A stretch of DNA of 64,000 nucleotides from Crossiella sp. SN42 (GTDB lineage Bacteria; Actinomycetota; Actinomycetes; Mycobacteriales; Pseudonocardiaceae), in contig NZ_JAMHIV010000001.1 in assembly GCF_023897065.1 (NCBI RefSeq), forward strand, positions 310,001-374,000. Direction: 5' to 3'. Positions 17,917-24,285 of this stretch are shown piece by piece. Each line of letters begins with the position of its first letter. The first letter of the stretch is position 1. The notes beneath the pieces were generated by a model, which ran no database searches, was not told where the DNA came from, and saw only the letters and a list, made by a program, of their open reading frames with translations. The position numbers were made by a program, and so were the translations under genes.

Positions 17917-19659
17917 ATGAAGCGCAGCACGCACCGGTGGTCGGCGCTGGCCGCCACCACCATGATCACCGGCACCCTGCTCAGCCCGGTCGCCCTGGCC
18001 GCGCCGGGCTCGGCGAGCCGGGTGGAGCGCAGGGTGGAGACCGCACTGCCGGATGAGGTCGGCGACGGTGTGCTGGTCAGCCGGGTGGACCTGCGCTCGC
18101 CACTGCCGGCCGCGGTGGGGCCCCGGCCGGAGGCGTGTGAGTGGATCAGTTACCTGCGCTACCGCCCGGCCGGCGGTCCCGCCGATCCGCAGCGGGCCGA
18201 CTCGGTCTTCGTCGAGCAGCCGGGTTCCTTCGGCAGCGCGGACAACAGCGACAGCCTGGCCCGCAACACCGTGCGCTCGGCGCTGGGCAAGGGGCAGCGG
18301 GTGGAGTTCTGGGCGCAGGCCCGCAGGCCCAACTGCCTCACCGACAACACCGGGCTGCGCGCCGGGTGGGCCGCGAGGGACTGGCGGGTGGCCTTCGACT
18401 ACTACTACCAGGGCAAGGTCATCGGCGGCCGCAAGTTCGAGGGCTTCAAGAAGGACAGCGAGCTCGGCTTCCTGGCCGAGATCGGCGTCGAGCAGACCGT
18501 GCGCGACCAGTACGACCTGATGCTGCACGAGCTGCCCAACCCGGAGTTCCGGCGCACCAGGACGGTCTGCGGTGGCGCGTCCATGGCCGGGCTGATGACC
18601 GGTTTCTTCGCCGCCTGGGACTTCGACGGCGACCCGGCCACCACCGCCGACGCCGGGTACCGGCAGTGCGGCGCGTTCTTCGGCCTGGACACCCTGGTCA
18701 CCAGCGATCCCGTTGGGCTGCAAACGAATCCGCTGCTGAAGTGGGCGGCCAACCTGCTGGTCGGCAAGACCCACGACGTGGCGGTCCAGCTGCTGCGGTC
18801 CGGGGTGATCCCGCGGTCGCTGGTGAGCGTGCCGGGGGTGAACGCCGAGCTGTTCAACGCCCTCGGCATCATCGGCATCGGCGCGCACTTCGAGCCCGGC
18901 GCGGAAACCGACCTGCACCGCAGGCTGCCGGCCAACCCGGTCACCGACACCGCGCTGCGCCTGCTGTTCGCCCGCAGCTACTTCGACTTCCTCAGCGGTG
19001 CCAACGACATCCGCGAGTTCCGCTTCACCAACGCCGCCCTGCTGGGCACGCTCATGGACAACAACACCGCCAACCTCGGCATCCTGCAGATCGGCATGGG
19101 CGCCTACACCGGCGGCCCGGTCGCCCCCAAGACCTTCCCGCTGCCCGGCCAGGTCAGCGGCCTGCCCCTGGTCGGCGACTGGCTGGCCACCGTCACCGGC
19201 CCGAACCCCAGGGTGGGCCCCACCGACAAGAAGGCCCTCTACGGCTGGCGGAACCACGACAACGTCCAGGGCGTGGACTACACCTCACCGGGACACGAGG
19301 TGACCAGCCTGCGCGATGTGGCCCGCCAGTTCGGCAATCCCGGCGTCAACTCCTGGGAGTACTACCACTCGGTGCGCACCCTGGTGGACTTCGGCCTGGC
19401 CCTGGCCGGTTCCCGGGACGGCGAGCTGGTCAACCTCCGGCACGCCGCGGCCGCCAAGGCCAAGCCGACGCTGATCATCGGCGCCACCGACTCCGCGATC
19501 GGCGCCCCGCTGAAGCTGTTCTTCCCCAAAGGCACCACGTTCGCGCCCGGCTACACCCACATCGACACCCTGACCGCCGCCTACCGCCAGAACACCGGCA
19601 GGCCTGAGCACATCTCCGACCTGCTCAGCACCTTCGCTGCCAGCCAGGCGCGCGACTGA
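17917..19659 (+). CDS. Secreted alpha/beta-hydrolase-like protein
   Basis: 580 aa with a clear Sec signal (about 1-28, ending ALA-APG). A nucleophile-elbow-like CGGASMAG, a late strand PTLIIGATDS where the acid would lie, and GYTHIDTL with a candidate His give a hydrolase-like layout, but the elbow is not canonical GxSxG. Family assignment therefore rests on order of motifs. Start ATG 17917 has GGAGG upstream. It probably acts outside the cell on an ester or peptide-like substrate; function not established. Confidence 0.55.
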   Translation: MKRSTHRWSALAATTMITGTLLSPVALAAPGSASRVERRVETALPDEVGDGVLVSRVDLRSPLPAAVGPRPEACEWISYLRYRPAGGPADPQRADSVFVEQPGSFGSADNSDSLARNTVRSALGKGQRVEFWAQARRPNCLTDNTGLRAGWAARDWRVAFDYYYQGKVIGGRKFEGFKKDSELGFLAEIGVEQTVRDQYDLMLHELPNPEFRRTRTVCGGASMAGLMTGFFAAWDFDGDPATTADAGYRQCGAFFGLDTLVTSDPVGLQTNPLLKWAANLLVGKTHDVAVQLLRSGVIPRSLVSVPGVNAELFNALGIIGIGAHFEPGAETDLHRRLPANPVTDTALRLLFARSYFDFLSGANDIREFRFTNAALLGTLMDNNTANLGILQIGMGAYTGGPVAPKTFPLPGQVSGLPLVGDWLATVTGPNPRVGPTDKKALYGWRNHDNVQGVDYTSPGHEVTSLRDVARQFGNPGVNSWEYYHSVRTLVDFGLALAGSRDGELVNLRHAAAAKAKPTLIIGATDSAIGAPLKLFFPKGTTFAPGYTHIDTLTAAYRQNTGRPEHISDLLSTFAASQARD

Positions 19660-19668
19660 GGACTACGG

Positions 19669-19833
19669 CTACCGCGGATTCGTGCAGATGGTCGTGCCCG
19701 CGCGAACAGAGCACGAAGGTTTCACCTCGACCGCGGCCGCGACCGCCTGCGACGCCAACAGGGCGCCGAAAACACCAAGTGCGATGGCGGCCGTCGTGAC
19801 GGTCCGGCGAGGCTTGCTGATGACATTGGCCAT
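19669..19833 (-). CDS. Small secreted two-cysteine peptide (54 aa)
   Basis: Reads from ATG 19833 to TAG 19669. GGGAG lies 7 bases before the start. The N-terminus has basic residues (SKPRRT), a hydrophobic core (about 13-30, AIALGVFGALLASQ) and an AVA-type cleavage site. The predicted mature part is only about 20 residues and has two Cys, consistent with one disulfide. No family recognised. A signal peptide plus ribosome site make it a real gene in my judgement, convergent with the secreted hydrolase. Confidence 0.6.
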   Translation of the reverse strand: MANVISKPRRTVTTAAIALGVFGALLASQAVAAAVEVKPSCSVRAGTTICTNPR

Positions 19834-20031
19834 GATGGCGCTCCCACTTGCTGACGAACGAGCTCGGTGTTGCCGAATTTAACGTGCTGTTCCACGACAA
19901 TGGACATTCTCCGAAGAACGCGGAATCTATTCTGTGATTCGCGGACCAGCTCGGCCTGCCTGCCGACGAACAGCTCCACGACCGGGTGAAAATCCGTGGA
20001 CAGCTTCGCTCAGCGCGCAAATGATGGCCCC

Positions 20032-20580
20032 GTGCAGGTCTTCCTGGAAACCGACCGGCTGGTGCTGCGCCGGTTCACCGAGTCCGATGTGGACAACCTG
20101 GTGCGGCTGGACAGCGATCCCGAGGTGATGCGCTTCCTCACCGGCGAGCCGACGCCGCGCGCGGTGATCGAGCACCAGGTGCTGCCCAAGCTGCTCGGCC
20201 ACTACGAGCTGGGCCCCGCCGGGTGCTGGGCCACCATCGAGCGCGCCACCGGCGAGTTCATCGGCTGGCTGGCCCTGGAACCGCCTGCCGACGGCAGCGT
20301 CACCGAGGTGGAGCTGGGCTACCGGTTCCAGGCCCGGTTCTGGGGCAGGGGCTATGCCACCGAGGGCGCGCGGGCGTTGGTGCGCAAGGGTTTCACCGAT
20401 CTGGGCGTGCAGCGGGTGTGGGCGCAGACGATGGCGGTCAACACCGCCTCCCGCCGGGTGATGGAGCGGGCCGGGCTCAAACACGTGCGGACCTTCTTCC
20501 CGCACTTCGACGATCCGCTGCCGGGCACCGAGCAGGGCGAGGTCGAGTACGAGCTGCTGCGCGCCGACTGGACCGGCTAG
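20032..20580 (+). CDS. GNAT acetyltransferase (RimJ/RimL type)
   Basis: About 182 aa from GTG 20032 (QVFLETDRLVLRRF); a GTG at 19996 would add 12 residues of low similarity. Acetyl-CoA loop RFWGRGYATEGARAL and the C-terminal MERAGLKHVRTFF are typical of ribosomal-protein-type or antibiotic-type N-acetyltransferases. Substrate unknown. Its TAG stop lies inside the target duplication of the adjacent insertion sequence, so the gene remains intact. Confidence 0.8.
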   Translation: MQVFLETDRLVLRRFTESDVDNLVRLDSDPEVMRFLTGEPTPRAVIEHQVLPKLLGHYELGPAGCWATIERATGEFIGWLALEPPADGSVTEVELGYRFQARFWGRGYATEGARALVRKGFTDLGVQRVWAQTMAVNTASRRVMERAGLKHVRTFFPHFDDPLPGTEQGEVEYELLRADWTG

Positions 20581-20581
20581 G
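20576..20581. repeat. Target-site duplication, left copy (GCTAGG)
   Basis: GCTAGG is repeated exactly at 21696-21701. It fits NCTAGN, the 6-bp target reported for Bordetella IS481 (established knowledge). Confidence 0.85.
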
Positions 20582-21641
20582 TGTACTGATCGGAGAGGTT
20601 GGGAACGCGGCTGGCTGGCGGAAGGCCGCCCAGTGCGGTGTGCCCGCGGTGGTGATTGTAGGTGTGCAGCCACCGCGGGAACCTCTCGCGGCGTTCGGTC
20701 TCGGTGCGATAGGGGCGGGCGTAGGCCCATTCATCGAGCAGGGTGCGGTTGAAGCGTTCGACCTTGCCGTTGGTTTGTGGCCGGTAGGGACGGGTGCGTT
20801 TGTGTGTGATGCCCGCATCGGCCAGGGTGTCGCGCCAGAGCCGCGAGCGGTAGCACGAGCCGTTGTCGGTAAGTACCCGTTCGACGATGATTCCGTTGGC
20901 GTTAAAGAAGGTCTGCGCTCGTTGCCAGAACCCGGTAGCGGTTCCCTTGGTCTCATCGGCGAGGATCTCGGTGTAGGCCAGGCGGGAGTGGTCGTCGACG
21001 GCGTTGTGCAGATAGCTGTAGCCGAGGTTGGCGCGGCTGCTGATCGTGCGAGGCCGGGCGGGGTCCCGGTGTGCGGAACTGTTGCGCTTGCCTGTGTGTC
21101 TGCCGTGGATCTTGTGGCCGCCGCCGTCGGGAATGTTGCCCAGCTTCTTGATATCGACGTGCACCAGCTCACCGGGCGTGGCGCGTTCATAGCGTCGCAC
21201 CGGCTGCCCAGTGGCTCGGTCCACGTGCCTCAAGCGGGCCAGGCCGTAGCGGGTCAGGATCCGATGCACGGTCGAGGGCACCAGTCCCAGCAGATACGCG
21301 ATCCGCGCCGGTCCCCACCGCCGTGCCAGCCGGAGTTTGATGATCCGCCGTTCGGTTCGGGTCGCGGTCCGGCGCGGGCTTGACAGTGGACGTGAGGACC
21401 GATCGGCCATGCCCGCCACACCAAGTTCGCGGTAGCGGCTGGCCCAGCGGTGCGCGGTGCTGACCGAGACTTGGAACCGCTCCGCAGCCCGCCGCAGAGG
21501 CCATTGGTCCTCCACGACACACCGGGCCAGACGTAGCCTGCCGAGCACGGTCAGCGGTGCGTTAGCGTGAGTAATCGAGGGCCTCCTGGCTAGCCGGTGC
21601 AGATGTCGCAATCCACACCGAACCCGGAGGCCCTCCCTCAT
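20577..21641 (-). CDS. IS481-family transposase
   Basis: 354 aa. N-terminal helix-turn-helix domains (RRAAERFQVSVSTAHRW and later PSTVHRILTRYGLARL) are followed by an rve/DDE integrase core with VHVDIKKLG, AVDDHSRLAY and NGKVERFNRTL carrying the acidic residues. The start ATG 21641 lacks a good ribosome site. The last codon straddles the element end, and the TAG stop (20577-20579) is supplied by the duplicated target, so the element carries no stop of its own. The frame appears intact and potentially active. Confidence 0.9.
   Translation of the reverse strand: MREGLRVRCGLRHLHRLARRPSITHANAPLTVLGRLRLARCVVEDQWPLRRAAERFQVSVSTAHRWASRYRELGVAGMADRSSRPLSSPRRTATRTERRIIKLRLARRWGPARIAYLLGLVPSTVHRILTRYGLARLRHVDRATGQPVRRYERATPGELVHVDIKKLGNIPDGGGHKIHGRHTGKRNSSAHRDPARPRTISSRANLGYSYLHNAVDDHSRLAYTEILADETKGTATGFWQRAQTFFNANGIIVERVLTDNGSCYRSRLWRDTLADAGITHKRTRPYRPQTNGKVERFNRTLLDEWAYARPYRTETERRERFPRWLHTYNHHRGHTALGGLPPASRVPNLSDQYT
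20582..20607. repeat. IS481-family terminal inverted repeat, left
   Basis: Begins TGTACTGATCGG and matches the opposite end (21670-21695, read inward) at 21 of 26 positions, including the outer seven bases. Confidence 0.8.
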
Positions 21642-21669
21642 GCCAAGATCATCCGATCACGTGTCGGAC

Positions 21670-21695
21670 CGTTCGCAACCTCGCTGGGCAGTACA
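21670..21695. repeat. IS481-family terminal inverted repeat, right
   Basis: Read inward it begins TGTACTGCCCAGCGAGG, matching the left end at 21 of 26 positions. Confidence 0.8.
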
Positions 21696-21701
21696 GCTAG
21701 G
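21696..21701. repeat. Target-site duplication, right copy (GCTAGG)
   Basis: Exact copy of 20576-20581; provides the TAG stop (CTA 21697-21699) of the phosphoesterase gene. Confidence 0.85.
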
Positions 21702-22188
21702 TCACCGGGATGATCCTGGCTTCGGCCAGCTCGCCCCGCTCGATCCGCAGCAGGCCCATGGTCCCCTGCGGCTGACGGCGGCGGTCGGTGGGCGAGCCCG
21801 GGTTGAAGATCCGGACGCCGTCGCCGGTGAGGTCCATCGGGATGTGCGAATGTCCGAAAACGACCAGGTCGGCCTCGGGGAAGCGGCGGCGCATCCGCGC
21901 GGTGCGGCCCTTGGCCTGGCCGCTGTCGTGGATCATCGCCACCCGCAGGCCGTCCAGGTCCAGCTCCAGGGTCTCCGGCGCGCCCCAGGCGGCCACGTCC
22001 GGGCCGTCGTTGTTGCCCAGCACCGCGTGCACCGGGGCGAAGGCGGACAGCTCGTCGAGCACCTCCGCGGTGCACACGTCACCGGCGTGCAGGATCAGCT
22101 CGGCCGCGCGCAGGTGTTCGGCGACCGCGGGCGGGCAGCCCTGCCAGCGGCGCGGGGCGTGGGTGTCGGCGAGGACGGCGACGAGCAC
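21697..22188 (-). CDS. YfcE-type metallophosphoesterase
   Basis: 163 aa. The metal-binding series is complete: ADTH, HAGDV, GNND, a mid-protein His (MIHDSG) and GHSHI. This length and order match YfcE/MJ0936 phosphodiesterases that use two Mn ions on phosphodiester substrates (family knowledge). GTG start 22188, 9 bases after the upstream membrane-protein stop, so likely co-transcribed. The stop codon lies within the insertion-sequence duplication and is unaffected. Confidence 0.85.
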   Translation of the reverse strand: MLVAVLADTHAPRRWQGCPPAVAEHLRAAELILHAGDVCTAEVLDELSAFAPVHAVLGNNDGPDVAAWGAPETLELDLDGLRVAMIHDSGQAKGRTARMRRRFPEADLVVFGHSHIPMDLTGDGVRIFNPGSPTDRRRQPQGTMGLLRIERGELAEARIIPVT

Positions 22189-22197
22189 CGGGACAGC

Positions 22198-23148
22198 TTA
22201 TCCGGCCAGCGACCTGGCGAACTGCCGCAGCCGGTCCAGCGGGGAGGGCTGGTGCCGCTGGTCGGGCGGCAGGATGTCCAGCAGCTCCGCGTCGGTGGCC
22301 GGGCGGGCGGCCAGGGCGGCCTCGCGGAGCAGTTTCCGGTCCACGCCAAGGCCGCCGAGCACCCGCACCGCCAGCCGCTCCCGCTGGTGCACGTAGCCGT
22401 GCTGCCCCGCGGTGCGCTGGTAGCGCAGGCCGGCGGCGTCCTCGGCGCACTCCAGGCTGGCCGCGCACGCCTCGGTGGCTGGTCCCGGCGGCATCACGCT
22501 GACCTCGATATCCTTGGCACCGCGCGGTTCGCCGTCCGGTGCCAGGCGCCAGCGGTCTGAATCTCGCCGGATGCGGTAGCCGGGCAGTTCGGTGGCGAAG
22601 AGCTGGGTGCGGTCGACGCTGGTCGCGGCGAGCCTGCGGCTGACCTCGGCCGGGTCCGGCGGCAGCGCGGCCAGTCCGGCGAGCAGCCAGCCGCCCAGCG
22701 CCACCGTGATCGCGAGCGAGCCCACGGCCAGGTACCACCGGCGCAGCAACAGCCCGGCCACCAACACGAACGGCACCGCGCCCGCGAGCAGCCCCAGCGG
22801 CGGGCGGCTGACCGCCAGCCCCAGCTCGTTGGTGATCGCCCAGCCCAGCCACCACCCGAGCCCGCCGAACCCGCCCACCAGGACCGCCCAGCAGCACCGG
22901 CCGACCCGGCTGCCGCCGAGCCAGGACTCCCCCGGCGCCAGTGCGGCCGCGCCGTACAGGAGCGCGAACCCGGCCAGCGCCGCCGCCACGGTCATCCCCA
23001 GCGCGGGCAGGCCGCCGCCGAAGAGCGCCGCGAGGACGGCGAAGAGGCCGAACGGCATGATCACCGCGCCGAAGAACCCGGCGGTGGCCAGCTGCCCGAG
23101 CACCCTGGACAGCGGTCGCCGGGGTTCAGGCTCGATGATCTCGGACAC
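22198..23148 (-). CDS. Membrane protein of unknown function with soluble C-terminal domain
   Basis: About 316 aa from GTG 23148 (VSEIIEPEPRR); ATG 23193 would add a Cys-rich N-terminus without a ribosome site. Roughly six hydrophobic segments occupy residues 20-185, followed by a hydrophilic domain of about 130 residues containing a Cys pair (EACAASLECAED). No family recognised. Nine bases upstream of the phosphoesterase, probably one transcript. Confidence 0.6.
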   Translation of the reverse strand: MSEIIEPEPRRPLSRVLGQLATAGFFGAVIMPFGLFAVLAALFGGGLPALGMTVAAALAGFALLYGAAALAPGESWLGGSRVGRCCWAVLVGGFGGLGWWLGWAITNELGLAVSRPPLGLLAGAVPFVLVAGLLLRRWYLAVGSLAITVALGGWLLAGLAALPPDPAEVSRRLAATSVDRTQLFATELPGYRIRRDSDRWRLAPDGEPRGAKDIEVSVMPPGPATEACAASLECAEDAAGLRYQRTAGQHGYVHQRERLAVRVLGGLGVDRKLLREAALAARPATDAELLDILPPDQRHQPSPLDRLRQFARSLAG

Positions 23149-23262
23149 GCGGAGACATTCGCACAGCGGGCGGCAGCCGGGACATCCGCACATCTACTCA
23201 GCGGGCTCAAGTCTGCCGCGAGCAAGGGTTTTCCCTCGTTACCCCGCCCACTCCCCCGTCGT

Positions 23263-23268
23263 TAGCCT
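23263..23268 (+). promoter_or_regulatory. Candidate -10 of the LysR-LAL transcript
   Basis: TAGCCT fits TANNNT and lies 33 bases before GTG 23302, which itself has a strong GGAGGAG. Gives a short leader; no -35 identified. Confidence 0.35.
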
Positions 23269-23301
23269 GGGCGGAAGCGGAAAACGGGGTCAGGAGGAGC
23301 G

Positions 23302-24285
23302 GTGGACCTGGGGCCTCAACACCTCCGGATGATCGACGCCATCGCCTCGGCCCGGAGCATCAGCAAGGCCGCCATCCAGCTCGACCTGACCCAGCCCGCG
23401 GTGAGCACCATGCTGCGCCGGGTGGAAAGCCACCTCGGCACCCAGCTGTTCGTGCGCACCCCCGGCGGCGTCACGCTGACTCCCGTCGGCGCGGAGGTCG
23501 CCACCAGGGCCAGGGCGATCCTGGCCGGGCTCGACGACCTCGACCTGGTGCTGGCTCCCCCGCGCGAGCGGCCGGACTCGCCGGTGCTGCGGATCGGCTT
23601 GCAGGCCTGCCCGCTGACCGGGCGGGTGGCCGGGCGGCTGGGTTCGGTGCTGCCCTTCGCCAGGGTGCTGCTGCGGGTGGATCCCGGCTGCGGCACGCTC
23701 ACCGCGCTGCTGGACTCCGGGGCGCTGGACCTCGCGCTGTACCTGGAACCCGAGTTGCCCCCGGCCGCGTCGCGGGCGGTCCGGCAGGTGCTCATCGAGT
23801 GCGAACCGGTCTACATCGGGGTGGCCGCGGACGGTCCGCTGGCCGCGCGCGCCGAGCTGGAGCTGGCCGAGCTGGCCGGGCACGAATGGGTGGACGACCC
23901 CTCGGACAGCGGACCGTGGCCTGCCTACTTCCGGCAGCGGTGCGCCGAGGCCGGGTTCACGCCGAGGGTCACGTACTGGTGTGGCAACTGGGAGATGGCG
24001 GCGGCGCTGGTGGCGGCCGGTCGCGCGCTGGGCTGTTTCTTCCCGGTGGACCAACCGAGGGAGGGGGTGGTGCTCAAGCCGGTTCGGGGCACGCCGCTCG
24101 CGCAGCGGGTGGTGCTGGCCAGCGATCACGCGCACCTGGCCGCGGCCCGGCGACTTCGCGCCGAGCTGGGTCGCGCCTACCTGGAACTGGTGGCGGCCAG
24201 TCCGGGGTACGCGCGCTGGTGGGACCAGCACCCGCTGGCGCACCCCGCCCTCCCTCCGGTCGGCACGTGCCGGAAAGCGGGGTGA
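23302..24285 (+). CDS. LysR-family transcriptional regulator
   Basis: 327 aa. The N-terminal winged helix reads SISKAAIQLDLTQPAVSTML, followed by a periplasmic-binding-like effector domain. GTG start 23302 follows GGAGGAGCG. Its TGA overlaps the next start as GTGA, so this LysR and the following LAL regulator are translated together, an unusual combination. Chitinase genes lie just downstream, but a link is only positional. Confidence 0.85.
   Translation: MDLGPQHLRMIDAIASARSISKAAIQLDLTQPAVSTMLRRVESHLGTQLFVRTPGGVTLTPVGAEVATRARAILAGLDDLDLVLAPPRERPDSPVLRIGLQACPLTGRVAGRLGSVLPFARVLLRVDPGCGTLTALLDSGALDLALYLEPELPPAASRAVRQVLIECEPVYIGVAADGPLAARAELELAELAGHEWVDDPSDSGPWPAYFRQRCAEAGFTPRVTYWCGNWEMAAALVAAGRALGCFFPVDQPREGVVLKPVRGTPLAQRVVLASDHAHLAAARRLRAELGRAYLELVAASPGYARWWDQHPLAHPALPPVGTCRKAG

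Larger units (their letters stand above)
20582..21695 (-). mobile_element. Complete IS481-family insertion sequence (1114 bp)
   Basis: Bounded by imperfect 26-bp inverted repeats beginning TGTACTG and flanked by GCTAGG on both sides. It holds one transposase gene. Removing the element and one duplication restores a convergent gene junction in which the GNAT and phosphoesterase stop codons overlap on CTAG. Confidence 0.9.

Noticed and set aside
19921-19946. Imperfect inverted repeat CGGAATC/GATTCGCG before the GNAT gene
   Set aside because: Arms are short and imperfect; more simply an AT-rich promoter area with TATTCT at 19928-19933.
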